Shown: in pieces, positions 47,860-62,300 of the stretch
How positions within the stretch are numbered: the stretch's first letter is position 1
How the letters are laid out: each line of letters opens with the position of its first letter
DNA from: Linepithema humile
Lineage: Eukaryota; Arthropoda; Insecta; Hymenoptera; Formicidae
Length of the DNA stretch: 64,000 bases
Assembly (NCBI RefSeq): GCF_040581485.1
Contig: NC_090128.1
Location: 35,556,931-35,620,930 of the forward strand
Reading direction: 5' to 3'
Program-made: the position numbers and the translations under genes
Notes under the pieces: generated by a model
What the model saw: only the letters and a program-made list of their open reading frames with translations
Databases searched by the model: none
Told to the model about the DNA's origin: nothing

Positions 47860-50800
47860 CGCACGGGGAGCGCACGTTATCGAGGCTTTCCATAGAAGTC
47901 TCCTCTCGCAGTTTCTTCGCGATCGGTTTAAGTCTATTGCGTTGCTGCTCGACGTAGCCCTATAGACAAGTACGACCCGGCAAAACGGCGCTCGATAAAG
48001 CTGAAAGCGTGTAAATTATTAGAGAACAGTGCGAGACAGACGCTTTTAGATTTCTCATTTATCCCTTTCGCGCAGATGCCGTCCATATGGCGATTTAATG
48101 CAATGCAAAGCCGTCACCAAAGTCAACTTATTGTTTCGAACTTCAATCCTAATCCTTTCACGCTAAAAACAACTGATAAAATTGCGAAAAGAATTTTATG
48201 AACAACCTAGCAAGACTTTTGCACGTACCGCGCGCTGGCTTTACGTAACCCTCGACGATCTGCATCTTAACGCGATCGTGATTGATCGTGATGCTTAGCA
48301 AAGCCCTTTCAGGTCGCAGTCGAGCGGCTACAATGATCGATACACGCAAATGACGTTCTCATACATATTTATTGTCTGCTAAGTAGAGCGGGAACCGGCG
48401 CCCATTTCTTTCGCTCACGTCATTATCGCAATTACTTATAGAGCGCATATGTGTCATTTATATTCCCGCGGGATCTCGAATCCGTAAACACGCGGCGCAC
48501 GTTCTCGCACCCTCACGATACGACATCGAATTCCGCCTAAATTACACCAATCTTGCGCCGGTCGCGTGTGCAACGCGGATAGACGAGTTCGCTCGGTGCA
48601 GCTGCGAATTCTCATAAATATTTATTGCGCGTCAAAATAATATGCAAATACAGACGCGGGCTCGTTTCCGCGGGCGCGCGCTTCGTATACGTGTATACGA
48701 GATGTCGGTTTCACGATTGCCTGACGTACAGATTGGGACCGAACATCGGAATCTACGATTGCGAGCACAGCCAGCCGCTGCGTTTATCGAAACAGCAGGT
48801 TACGCGAAATTGAAACTGGTATGCGTCAACGCTCGGATGGAAATGTCGCCGGCTACAAACATCCGGGGTGCAACAGTATGCCGAATTACCCGCGGCAAAG
48901 CGCCCTATGAAATTCTGAGATCATGTTTATTTACCGAGATCGGCGTGTGAATATTAATATTTGTCTGCAGATTTTTATTGTAATTTCAATAAAAAAAAAT
49001 TTGTGCACCTTTTTCAGGAGACTGTGCGATATCAATTTGATGGCTGTCGAGCGAGACAGGCTATCAAAAATTTACAGCGAATTGCAATGGCTTGCAAGAT
49101 TTATTTCCCGCGACTTTGGAAACAAGCGTGGCAACAAGCCCTTTGTGTATTCTGCTATCGGATTTCGAATAACTTATGAATGGACTTCCGAATAAGCCGT
49201 GTTTATAGAATCAAGTGAGGCAATTGAGTTGTCTTGTCGATAAATAAAATAATGTATAATGAGATTAACAGCTGTTACTATATTCTTAACTTTAACATTA
49301 TTATTAACTTTATCTTAAAAACTCGTTATGTGATTGCATGTACTGATAATCTCAATTACACCACTTGACCATACATTTATTTCGCTTTGCATTTCGCAAT
49401 TAGTCGACAGACGGTGATTCTGCCACAGACTCAATATTTGTCACATTTGATCGCAAAAAATTGAAATCGTTTAAGAATGTAATCGTAACCGGCAACAATC
49501 TATCCGAACAGTAACGAGACGCTCTACGAAGAAATGTAAAAGAAAATAAAGAAGAGAGACATGAACTTGGAGGAAGAACTTGCCGGTGAGCATTCCTCCG
49601 TTTTGAACTCCGCCGTAGGTCGACTCATCCGGAGCAGAAATGTTCCCACGCTTCGCTCGCGAATGCGCTTCGAACTGCGGGGCGCGCTCCGTCCAATCAC
49701 GCTTCCACTTCCGCTCGTTCGTCGCTCAGTAGTTATTCGTGGCAGACACGCTGCGGCAATGCGGCCGCGATTTACAGTCACAACACTTTCACCGACTATT
49801 ATTCCACGCAGGTCGATCTCGCTTAATTAGCACAGAATGAACGGTCCAATTGTCATTTCATTCGCAAGTGGAACGATCGTCTTGTTGTTCATATAATTTC
49901 TCTACGTAGATATTAACAATTAATAATTTATTTCCTTTGTATTATTGCATAGATATTTGTCGGTTCGAAATTTATATTCACATTCGCGACAAAGAATTAT
50001 CATTTCGCAAGAACGTTATTATGGCAATCGAGATGTTTAGAATAAATCTTTCCCGTTATTCTTTGTTTGCGAAAAAAAGAGAAATTGAGATCATGTGAAG
50101 CCAGACAGAGAGAAGACTTTGTTCCTTTGGTGCGGAGGCTAGCAATTCTAGTAATAATGCGTTGGATTGCGGCCAGGCAAATTTGCGATGAAAGATATAG
50201 GTTCTAGTCGAAAGTTCGACTGTCGAAAGTCAATTACTCGCAAAAACCGAGTTCGTTAATCCGAAGTAAAGATGAGCCAAGTTCGCTCGATCTTTCGTTT
50301 AATGTCGCTCGCTTGTCCGGGCTTTGCCTCAATCAAGTCTTAAGAATGCAGTAATGCGCTGAAAGAAAGTTCGCCCGTAATCCTCTGTAACTGGAAAACT
50401 TGACGGAACGATTGCGGAGCGTTTGTACAAAGTTGGAGATTTATTGCCGCACTAATACTTTTACGAATGTATCTCTGTCTTACAATGAAATAATCCTCGA
50501 ATTATGTTCCATAAGATCTGTAGCCAGATTGCGCTTGAAATTAATCTCAATTTATTATTAACTTTCTGAATGGGTTGGAATAAGCGCGACAAACTGCTCG
50601 ATAGCACACGAGCTGCACTTCGAATCGCGCCAATTTTACGCACCAAATCAAATCGAGTGGGAACAAAGATATCCGTGCTATACATACACACGACTCCGAC
50701 CCGCTAATATTATTTGCTGACATCCGCTCGGTTCGTTCTTGATTATTCGCTCGAACGGAACCGGCGATGCGGGAACGCGATTTAGTATCTCGGCTTGTTA

Positions 50801-53800
50801 CCGCGATCCTTTCAGGTGAAAATGGGCGTGGAATAAACTGGGAAATACATATTGTAATACATTTATCGGAAAAATATGCTTACAGCGTTGGTAAAATTGC
50901 GCTCAAAACTCAAGAATGTACAGTAAAAGAAATCGTCATAACTGAATTTTACGTTGTCAAAAGTGTCGTTCAAGAATGTTTCTTATCAAACATTATCTTA
51001 TCTTGTAAAAAACTCGAAATGTTTAATAATTTATCATTAAATTTTCATAAAAGAAATATAACTAATAAAATAAAAATTTGATATAAACTAATATTTAAAT
51101 TATATGGAAATTCTCCATTAATTTCCTTGCCAATAATTATGCATGGCGCTTCGAGGACGTTTGCAGCTGCATCTCGCATATATCGATTTGGTTTTGCTCA
51201 GTTCTGCGCACAGCGGGCGTCATGTGATTACAATATGACGGATGCATCCTGTCTCGAGTTTTCTCTCACGAAAAGAAGATAGAAGTACACGGGTACGATG
51301 AAACGGCCAGATGTCGATATTGGAAACGCTCGCGAATGAGCAATAAAACATAAAATGACGACGGTTAAAAAGAAACCTCGCTCGAGTCCTTGCAAAGGTA
51401 GAACCGGCGAGGATGTGGATTGACTGAGGTAAACGAAATCTTTCCTCGTGGATTCGACTCGGAAGTGCACCGAGAAAGTAAGACGACCACCAGAAAGAAA
51501 TAAAAAAAAAGAAAAAACCTACGAGTAATATTATTTTTGGATCGCAGAGGAAAGAGAGAGCAATAATTCAGTCTTTTTTTTTTCAACGTCCTCGAACTTG
51601 GATAGAATGTCGGGAGCTACGTGATCTATTCGCTTTCGCGTTTATTCGTACAGTACTGAAATATGTATGACACCGCCACAGACATGAAGTCACGTGCTGC
51701 GCTTGAATTTATTGGACGCTGCAACGCTACGTGGAAGTAAATTCCAAAAAAAGAGAGAATTACAGATCTTCAAAAAGAGTGTTCATCATAAACTGTATAT
51801 TCCATATGTTCGTACACATCGTGCTCGTAAGTCGCTATGGAGAAAGCAAATTTACAAATCCAAGAAATAGCGCGTTATCCATTGAATTCTCGTGGAGATA
51901 ACCACTCCGAATAAAAAATACTAAAAAGAAAAGAAAACACAAATCCCTAGAAAAAAGATAATTGTGGACCGCGGACCGTTGTATTTGGAGAATAGTCGCG
52001 GGCGAGCCAACGAAGTAGCACAAATTTATGTCGCCGTTGCGAAAAAGCTAACATTGCAGCGCTGGCCGAATATTTTGTAGTCCGAAATAAAAGTTTATTT
52101 AATTTTGATTTTAATTCACTACTGCGTAAAGTGAGTTTCTTCCGCGTTCTGACAATTTTTACGAGAAAGAAAATATGGTTTCACAAAATAAATTTCCATT
52201 ATCTACCATTTTGTCTCTGATCGCTAATATGATTACAAATCTGGCAATAGAAACTAAATAGAGAGAAAAGGAAATCTCTCGAAAATAATAAATAAATAAA
52301 ATAAATTCAAAATGTGTCTGTATTACAGCTCATTGTCAGTCTATCTTTTGCCAATTCTAGCTGTCTCTATGGCGAGAGGAAGAAATTCTGTAGTTGGATG
52401 CAGTCTGCGGAACTATATGTAGAATGTAACACCGACGGAGCGGAGCATCCGGGCTAAATCTGCTTGTTCAGCCACATTACCGATGCAACGAGACGACGGG
52501 CGCAGCGACGTTACGCCGCTGCACCGGCGAAATGCAACGCGCAGAGGTAGCAGCGGTGGGACAACGCAATACAGCGCTATACAGCGATGCATTAGGCAGT
52601 ATACAACGTTGCGTTTCGCACAGATCGTTGTCTCGAGGAATGCGAATTTAGGTGAGAGACGGCGCGAAAGGAGAAACGCATTACTACTGCATCCGCATAA
52701 TGCGTACAGTTTCTCACATAGCTCTCACATCACGTCTCTCGGCTGTGCGTCACATGATCAATAAATTCATGATTCATAAATTCATAAGATTTGTAACATT
52801 TATAAAGCAGCGTGGCAAAAGCGGTGCATTAAAATTCGCCCCGTTAATGAAAAATAATATCAATTATCGAATCTAGATGTTTGTAGAAAAATTGAAACAC
52901 GAAACAGTAAAATTTCCTGAAAATTATTATTACGCGATCTCTTTACCGTAAAACGTTATAAAAATCGTACAGATGTTCCTTGATAATATCGAATTTAATT
53001 ATTGGAAATTTTTACATGCACGTTCAAAAAGAGATACGAAAGTCGCAGATAAAAATATTTTACTTGACTATAAATTAAATCTTTTCACAGAGAGAAATAA
53101 TTATTTCACGGTGCATTTTTAAGTTCCGATGAAATTGATTACATCCTATTTTCTTTCATCAATCAGCACCCTTGTCATTTAATTTCTTTAGATGTAATAT
53201 CAGCGCATCGCGGCTGCGTTTAACTTAAATACAGCGCACAGACACGACGGCCTGACGATTACCGCGCATTACTGTTGCACCGGCAAACGCACCTGCGGCA
53301 ATGATGTTTTTAATCCCGTCGGTCCGTTCGCCGCTCTTTAAATTTGTTACTCCGCGGGTATTTTTCTCGCTCGATCGTTACTGCAGAATCGCACTGCGTC
53401 GCTTTTTAATTCTCTCTCCATTATAAATCCTCTTTGAAACGCATTATATAGAAATATGTTACCGCACAGTCTGCCGCATTTTTATAACGACGCGAACATC
53501 TTTAATGCACCGTTTGCAGCACGTTCAAGATTTAAATCATGATTAATATTTTAAATCTCGAAAATAGTCAGAAACTACACTATTCTTTTGCAATTGCAAT
53601 CTACAAAAAAAAATTAGTAAATACAAAAGAAATAATATTAAAATCAGGAGTATAAATCAGGGGAAATAAATTAGGAACACAATGTTACTATTTCTGTCGC
53701 GTTTCGAACAAGCCGTAAATATCGCTCGCGACTATCTTTGTAAATATTTTATCTCGTCAATCCCTACCAATAATCGATATATAAAGTAGCAGGCTATAGC

Positions 53801-53839
53801 ATTTTTCTCGATGTGTAAATAAATTGTAAAGTTTCGCAA

Positions 53840-54760
53840 CGATATACTCGCTCAATGCCGGCGCGTCATTTATCACGGTCGACCGCTGGCTGCACTTTTA
53901 CATTTGCCACATTGAAACGCAACGACAGATATCGAGGCGTCGCGGTTTTCAGGTTTTTCAATCTCGCAGTAACTCGATTCCGCGCGACGCACAAACTGCA
54001 CCAACACCGGATTTACCGTTGCTTCCACTTTAGCACTATACACTTCTAGAACTTCAAGCGTCGCGCCGAGATACGCGCTTCCCGTCACTCGCTTGCTCCG
54101 CTTTTAGCACTCTCCGCTGCGGAATCTCCAGCAAAACTGTCGCTGGCTGGAGAGAGGAGCAGACGGAGGCTGTCGCGTTTCATTGCCAGGCGTTGCGTGC
54201 GTTATTGTAGTGAAATCTCTTCGGAGTCCACCTCTACTCGGCGTAGCAGCGGAGTAAAAGGCAAACGCCGAAGACGGTAGAGGAGCCTCGTTTCGCCGGG
54301 AAAGCGACTCCGAAAGACGTCGATTCGACGCGTCGAAAGCTACCACGCGTATACCGGTTTCTCCGAACCAAGTCGACGATACATCTTCCCCTAAATGGAA
54401 ACTAACGCAAGAAGGTCGTGGCGGATGCGAGTCGATGCGATGAAGAAGCGGTTCCCGCAGCCCGGTCGTGACACCGGTTCACAACCGACTGAGGATGCGA
54501 GAACAGGCAGGCCGCACGGACGACGCTTGTCGACCTGCGAGCAGCAACGGGCCCTTCACGGGGACCCGTGGTGGGGCAAGACCCCCTCGTTTCAGGGGCC
54601 CTCGAGGTAGCGCACCCGGCGGTTCGATCGCAGGGCTCGACCGAGCGTCTGCTGTCTGAACAGGAAGAACAACTTCTGCCCACGAGGCCATCATTGTTTG
54701 CCGTTATTATTATTACTATTACACACTCCGCCGCGTTTTGGTCGGCCGCGTGCGACGACA
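53840..54760. promoter_or_regulatory. CpG-rich region with overlapping open frames, possible promoter/first exon
   Basis: High GC for over 900 bp. Both strands are open for long stretches (162 codons on the minus strand at 54402-54890; 71 and 96 codons on the plus strand), as expected by chance in GC-rich DNA. No frame shows a recognisable domain, and no splice pair was convincing. A 5' exon of an unknown gene is possible. Confidence 0.25.
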
Positions 54761-55917
54761 AGAAATTGTCGGGATGGCTCATCTGTCGCTTTATTTTCAC
54801 GTGGCGTCTGATATTTGCGCGAAAGGCAGTATCGCTTGACGAGAGAAAGATGGCATAAGGATCGGTAATGAGAGCATCAACAGTAATCAATCTCTCGCAC
54901 GCTTGCTGCAGCTACAGCAGTGCCAATTTCTTCATTCAATACAAATGTAACTTTAATTTTCCGAACTCTCTCTATTTCGTTGTAATATATAGTTCATAAA
55001 CTTTCTAAATTATTAATTACATATTTACGCATATTTATAGTATATAAATAATTGTTTTTAATAGCAAAATGTAAAGAAATTCTGTAAATTTAAAAAATAT
55101 ATCTCTCGACAGGAATAAAAGTCAAAATGTTTTTTGTCAAGGAATTTATGTTCCTTGTTAATTGCGTTCGTCCTTTTGCGCTAGGCAGCGCTCGTTATTT
55201 TGCAAAATTTAACGGTACGCATCATACAACAGTTTCAGGAAACGGTGAAATTTACGTGGAAAACTTGCGAAAGTTTCGGAAAATAATCGCGGAAAGCTTT
55301 CAGAAGCGAGGGCCAAAAGAATTTCTACTATACGGCACAATGATAAATTCTAATAAAATGGTGATGTCTTTCACCCTTTTTAGGCGCAGATGTTCGGTAT
55401 TAAAGCGACCTGGCCTGGCCTGAATCGGAAAAGTAGCATCGCCGCGCAACGCAAAACACCTGAGCCGACTGGTGCACAATATCCTGACTGCGAACAATGC
55501 GTTACCGCTGGCAATGTACGCATTCCAACCGGAACACACGGTACATCAGAAGCTTTTATTGCCGGGATTGTACGCCAAATTTGCGTACACACGCGGCATC
55601 AATATTTAACATTGATGGGTTATTTTTCTTAACAAAAGGGGCATCGTGACTGAAATGAAACTGTAAACCCATATTGCTATTTGCAAATTAATTTAGGATC
55701 AAGCGCACGATTAAAAGTATTTATTTGGCGTACAAATAAATAAACGACGGGGCAGGCGTCGATGCAAAATTTAATTGATATGCGATCGAGATGTGTGCGT
55801 GATATATTTATTTTAATTAAAATCATATGCGAGACAGGTGCAGACCTTTTTCCGAATGAAGGTATTTACAAACGGCGTAAAAACAGGTGAATCCGAGAAA
55901 TACCGATAATAACAGTA

Positions 55918-56313
55918 CACTCAAAAAAATGATCTTGCAATAATAGCTAAAATTTTCTAGGTGTAAAAAATTAACTAAAACAGATAAATGATTAGCAACT
56001 GTTGTGATATTGCATATGTAATTACTTAATCAGTTTAGATGACAGAAACAGAATATATATCTGTATTGTTTGTGAACTTTAAAAAGAAAGTTTCTCTAAA
56101 GCGCCTATCTATATAAGATCAATCACGTGTTAGATCATGCAATAAATAACATTTAGCAATGGTACCTAAATTTTTCAGAAGCTATTGCTAGAACATTACT
56201 GCTATAAATTCTATATGTGACAAACAATGTTTTCACAGATACGAAAAATAGCGATACATTCTTGTTGCAATATCTAGAAATCTAGCAACATCAGCGAAAT
56301 ATTTTTTTGAGTG
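55918..56313. mobile_element. Small mariner-like MITE, 396 bp
   Basis: Perfect 13-bp terminal inverted repeats, CACTCAAAAAAAT at 55918-55930 and its complement at 56301-56313, flanked by TA at 55916-55917 and 56314-56315. There is no coding capacity. The interior has repeated short GCTAGAA/CTAGCAA-type motifs. TA duplication and TIR size fit a non-autonomous Tc1/mariner derivative. Confidence 0.75.
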
Positions 56314-56315
56314 TA

Positions 56316-59300
56316 CTATTAAAGCAAAATTATTATTCTCTTATTATATCTTGTCAAAAAGCTGAGATTAGCTGCAATTTGAAACGCAAAGAGTGATAAA
56401 AGTATCTTCACAGACATAATTTTTCTCTCTAATTTCCAAAACGTTTTTTACGACGCACGGAGATTTGTGTGCCGTCGCATACTAATGAGTCGTAGCATAA
56501 TCACGAACGCGATATTTTTTGCGTGCGGTTTTCCGAATAAATATACACGCGGTAAAGAAAACGAGAAGAATGTTGTGCAAATAAATATATACAGCATCAA
56601 ATTTATCAAACCAAATGATATTTATCGAGAATCTACATTTATGCTCGAAATTATAAAGCTGCAAATATTACAAACATGAAATAAAATTTCTGTCACAAAA
56701 AGAATTACGTATTTTCATATATTAATTGCTAAGCATAAGTAATATATAATAAAATAAATATAAAAATGTTTCTATTGAAAAATATTGTAATGGATATTCA
56801 TATTAATATTTAAAAAGTTGCTAAATGGTCGGTAAATTAATTTAAAAAGTAAAAAAGAATTAAATTAAAAAGATTCCTAAATTCGTCTCATTACATTTTA
56901 TAATTGTAAAAGCGTTGGTAAATAAGTTATTTTAATTATAAAAGACATTTGCTACAAGCAAGGGTTAAAAAATAGTGGACGCGTTAAGATTCTTATTACG
57001 ATAATTTGCCAGCGCGCAATTAGAGAAAAATCTGCGGACGTTTTTGCGTCAAGCTGATTTATATCACGCACGGGATATCCGGGAAGCGGTGATTTCATAA
57101 TCATCCCTTCATCCGTATATTTTAAGCGGAACGACACTATCAAAGCGCTCGCGCGATTCCTTGGGTGACGAAGGAGCCTCGAATGTACCGATAAGAAAAC
57201 TTACAAACTGCATATAAAAAACTCGCGTGTAAATCGGCGTTATTAAATAAACGACTGCTTGGGAAAAAAATGAAATAAATTACGCCGCTCCATGAGAAAA
57301 GCGGCAATAAATAAAAGATGCGATAAATTTGCGTATTTTGTTGCCTATCGAAATCTTTTTTCGGTCAAAAATGCATCGCGCACCAAGTGATGAAGAATTG
57401 TGTACTATTGTGATCAACTAGAAAGGATGCAAAAATGTTTCATGGCATCGTAATTCGTTATCGATAAAAGGACTTTTGTCCGAAATCGAATTTCCATTGG
57501 CGTCCTGCCACGTTTATGATATAACAACAAGTTTTCTCCAAAAACGAAACTGTTATACGTGACTATTAAATTAATTCCGAGTGATAAAGAATGAAAAAGG
57601 AAACATAGTGCAATACTAAAATATAAATTTAGCACACTACTCATATATCAGGAACAATTGATTTATTCAGCTATTTGATATTAATGCTGTAAATTATATT
57701 AAGAAAAATTTTTTATCTCCAAACAAGGACAGGAGCAGAACAGTTTAATTCCACATTATCTTAAGTAAATCTTAAACGACAAATATTAATACTTAAACGA
57801 TATCGTAAAGTACACTCGGTACTGTGCGAGGAACTCGTAATCACATATAACACATATTTAACACAAAGTGTAGTATCTAGAAGCGGTTTACGTAAACTAG
57901 TGCTCACCACCATGGATACGTGATACTTTCCTTCACGCTCTATTCGCCTGATCTTCCATTACTGGTAAGTATCCAATCTGTTTGCAGCTTGTAACAAACC
58001 GTGCTAACACGAATTTTCACCCGTAAAGTAAAAAGGAAAGAAGAAAGAAAAAAAAGCTTGTTAGAAAATAGATGACGATACTTTTTCATCGCTATTTTTA
58101 CAAAACTTAGATCCAGGGATTCAACTATTATTAATAATAAATTACAACGTAAAATAGCTAAATTAATTAATTTTTATAGATACATGAATAGCATGCAAAG
58201 CATTGCGTATTTTATTACTAATTTAAAAAGATAATTTGTTCAAATGTTTATTCAATGATTAGGATATTTAAAAAAAAACACGACCCTAAAAAGATTGAGA
58301 CAGAACAAAAGGTCTTTTCAGTGCAGTCTTACTTCCACTTACTCGTCATTGATCACTTCGGGTAATCCACAAAATGCAAATCGCTCGATTTGCCCGACAA
58401 TTGAGAGTCGTTATTGAAAATGTCGCGCGTAATTTGCTTCGTGTTATCGCGCGCGTTAATTCGCAAGCTCGTCGAGGTCGCCGGTCGATTCACCCCTATC
58501 TCGCGCTCTTATCTCGAGTGGAAAAGTTGTAAGCGCACTGCCAAAACTTTCGGGCCTTTCGAGTCGATGCTTTTCCAATAAGCTCGCGAAAATTCTATTC
58601 GTGCGAGAAAACGGCTGAAGACTCTGGACCAAAGGAACGAGGACAAGACTAGACAGGCAGGAAGGAGGAACGGCGATGCGACTCGCGCTGAATAATGCAG
58701 CGCGCGTACATCCTCGGACTACGGCGTGTCTTCGGACTTTCGACACTCTGAATCGGCCTTCGTAAATTCTTTATCCCTCGCCTATTTCATCCCTCGTTCT
58801 TGGACGAAATACGCGACGAAAATGGAAACAGGCCGCGGAGTTAATGAAATTTTTCATGAATCGCCTCTCATCGTGCGCTCGTCGTGACCTAAACTTGTCG
58901 CGAAAAATTTTCTAATTAAAAGTTGCACTTGGCTCCCAAAAAAAAAGTACAACTTAAGCAAACTATAATTTTTTGTAATTCTCTTTTTTATAAAAAAGTA
59001 ATATTTAATTCATTTATATACTTCTTATAATATTATATTAGTAAAAAATAGATAAATATTTTAAACAATGACTAAAGTGACTAAAATTAGTCGATATTTT
59101 TGAAGTAAAAAGATAAACGTTTAACAATTAAATCTATAAAATTTTGTTTCCTTTTCTCTCGTTATCTCATAGATATAAATATTATGTAACAATCTAAGAC
59201 CAGAATATTGGAGAAAAAAGGAAAATGACATTTAACAAATATTGGCGTTTTAAATATTTTTTAGTCAAATGTCTATTAAAAATCAATTAATCAACCGTTA

Positions 59301-62300
59301 AATTAGTCAAATTACATAATTTACGACATTAATTATATATAAATTTTTATGTATCTTCCTGTATTAAATATTCCTTCGATAAATTTTCCAATTTCTCTCA
59401 TGTTCGCTCGCATAATGCTAACCCGGTCAAACGCAAGAGTTGCAATTAACCGATTCCGGCTGAAATTACCAGTATTTTTGCCAGCTTTTTCAAAGACGTG
59501 ACTAGAACGTCAAGACGGGCATTTCGCCGTTGCACTCGTCATTCATCTCGTTCACGTTCTTACTCTTATCAGGATTCCGGCTGGTAAAGTTTACGAGATG
59601 CATTTAGCAGCACGATAAATATCAATATACTAGCGGCATACGACGTGGGGCGCGATGTGTCTATGGAGCTTTTAAGTGCCCCAATATTTATGTAGCTACA
59701 AATTATCCGAGGTCCCTTTTACGTTCCCTTTCATTTATAAATCGAAATGCGGTGTTCAACCGTCAAGCAGTAATTCTAAGGGATCGTTCGATCGTTTTAT
59801 GCGGCGACCATAGTTAGCATGGAGAAATGTCATTGGATATGATTTTGTGGTTAAAGTGTTAAAGAAAGAAGTTAAACTATCTTTTAAAATAAATTAAATA
59901 TGTAAAAATTATAAATAATACTAAAAAAATTAATTCAGTAACAATATAAATATATTAATTGAATCTAGGAAATTATGTGAATGTAATAGTCTTACGTTAA
60001 AGATCTTCAAACAAGAGTAAAATAAAAAATATATAAATATAAGATCCCAATTAATTTAATAAGACAATCGATCCTTGCTAATTCGCGACAATTACGTGTT
60101 GCATAATTGTTCAATTAATACAGGCGGGTGCACTAATAGTGCGATAGAATATTGATATTGTACACCTGCAGAACTCCTTCAAAGCTACAGTTCATCTCTC
60201 ACTGATACATGCATGCAATAACTAATCCTCTTGAACGTACTAAGTGCTAAATACGCTCTCATCGACATAATGCTATTTGGCTTCATCATAAAGTCGACCG
60301 GAACAAGCTCTGTTACATAAACATTACATGAACATCGAGATAAGTACGTACATAACATAGTAATATATTTAAAGAGATATAATTCATTAAAATACTATGA
60401 AAAATAACTTGAAAATTTAAAAAATAAAATTTAACAAATCAGATTCATTATTCATCAGATTTATAAAACAAAATAAAACGTATTCTGTCTATTTATGTCG
60501 AATTCGCGCGGATCGTGTCTCGAGATATTTATCCAAAAAAAAATTTTTCTCCTTGCCAACTGGCCGAAACTACTGTGCAACATCGCCTGACGTCGTTCTC
60601 TTGTTAAAAACGCAGCGATTTCCAGATGGGATCGTTAGGACACGTCGACATAGAGTGGGCAACCTGGACCCTTCGCGGCAGATGCCGTAAGAAGGTCTCG
60701 AGATGCAGCTGTCGCCTCGCGAGAAACACACTCAGGCTGGAACTCACACAGGCTGCTCTTTCTGTGTGTGCACAACTGAAGGCTCATGCCTATGTATGCG
60801 CGAACATAGAACACATATTGCTACGGGAATATTGCTGGCATGACGAGAGCCTCGACACCTATGAATACATTGGTCTGTTTAACGGAGCTCGATGCTCTAT
60901 GTATCGCTCTATGTACCGAACCATGTGACACCTCTTCAGCAAATGGTTAAACGATAGAGATGTTGAAATCTCATTCGTATATCCAACAAATTCTACAAGC
61001 TTTATTATATTTCGCGTATATTTTATCTCGATATTTTATTATAAAACCAGTACCATTTTTATCAAACAAAGAATATCGGAAATTTACCAAGTTTATTAAT
61101 AAAAAAATTAAAAAATTATATAGTTCTATAAGTTATTGCTATTATATATCATAAAATCAGTTATTAGCTTGACATTGATTCCAGTCTGTAAAGCAAACTA
61201 CAGCCATCGATTTTTCTATATCGAGGTTTGTCGATGGATATAAGTAGTCGGCAGAAAATTGCTTAAATAACTTTATATGAGCATTATCATGAATGAATTT
61301 TATTGGAAAAACTCGACGGCGTACGTTGTCACAAATATTTACAATATTTTATATTGTTTATAGCGATAACTAAAAGCAAATGAATGTCAACGTCGGTTTT
61401 AGAAAATATTCAGCGGAACAATATTGGTTTACACCGCAATTCTATGGCACACGTCACTTAACTTGACGTAAACCATTCAAATATGAAACAAGAAGTTCCA
61501 TAAAAAATTTTTTCACCAACAACTTGCTGTTAAAATATCAAATTTTGATTAATAAAATGCTCTTTTGCTGGATAAATCTGGTATTGCGACCGAATATTGC
61601 AATTATTTTTCAGCAAGCAATTATAAAATATTGCAATCTATATTATACTAAACTGTTATAAACTATTATAGTAGTTATGTCATTTTGTTTTAAAAAATTA
61701 CCGCAGAACTATTAAAGCTATTATAAACTAAAACATTAAATTAAACGACATTTTACGGGCATTTTGCGAAAGAGAAAATAGATTCTCACTAAAATCGGGC
61801 AACGCATAGTGTCGACGTATATTCGATAATAGCGCTTTCCATCGAAACACAGAGTGCTGATGTAATACGAGCGCGGGCGAGAAAAAGCACGGCTGTTAAA
61901 AAAGAACAGGTGAGGTACAAAGAATTTTTGCTACAGAGTTCGGAGTGGCGTTACGTGTCGTTAGTTTTCATTGTGCTCTTTGTCTTTTTCTCTCCTTGAG
62001 ATTAACGACGCCAATAAATCCGGGTTCACGATGGCAAATTGATTAATATCGATACAATAGTCAAAATCCCAAAGAGAAGAATAGAAGAAAGAGAGGAAGA
62101 AAATTGGACGAGAAGGAAAACTCGTGTTTCCGATGGGAGGGAGAGAAATAGTTATTTATGAAGTCGAAAGAAACCTTAAATCTTCGAAGCTCCAGGTGAA
62201 CCTCCGATACAAGCCACCACCTGCCGCCCACGGGGCATCCCGGGCAGCCCCCCCTTCAGCGGACGAGCCACGTGGGTCCCTTCGCGAAGGCGGCTGAAAA

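Larger units (their letters stand above)
46632..55915. other. Non-coding DNA
   Basis: No exon or RNA gene was supported. CpG-rich patches lie at 47460-48120, 48360-48900, 49560-49830 and 52430-52680. The short frames in them (for example 48642-48950) have no recognisable character. Confidence 0.5.

Noticed and set aside
54600..54650. GGTTCGATCGC resembling a tRNA T-arm
   Set aside because: No acceptor stem, D-arm or anticodon arm at the right distances. No tRNA was found anywhere in the window.
54402..54890. 162-codon minus-strand frame
   Set aside because: It lies in a GC-rich patch where several frames are open at once, and no domain is recognisable.
62195..62297. Proline/alanine-rich plus-strand stretch after CTCCAG, resembling a C-terminal exon
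   Set aside because: The acceptor has a purine-rich approach and no poly(A) signal follows closely. The minus strand is equally open (62156-62341).
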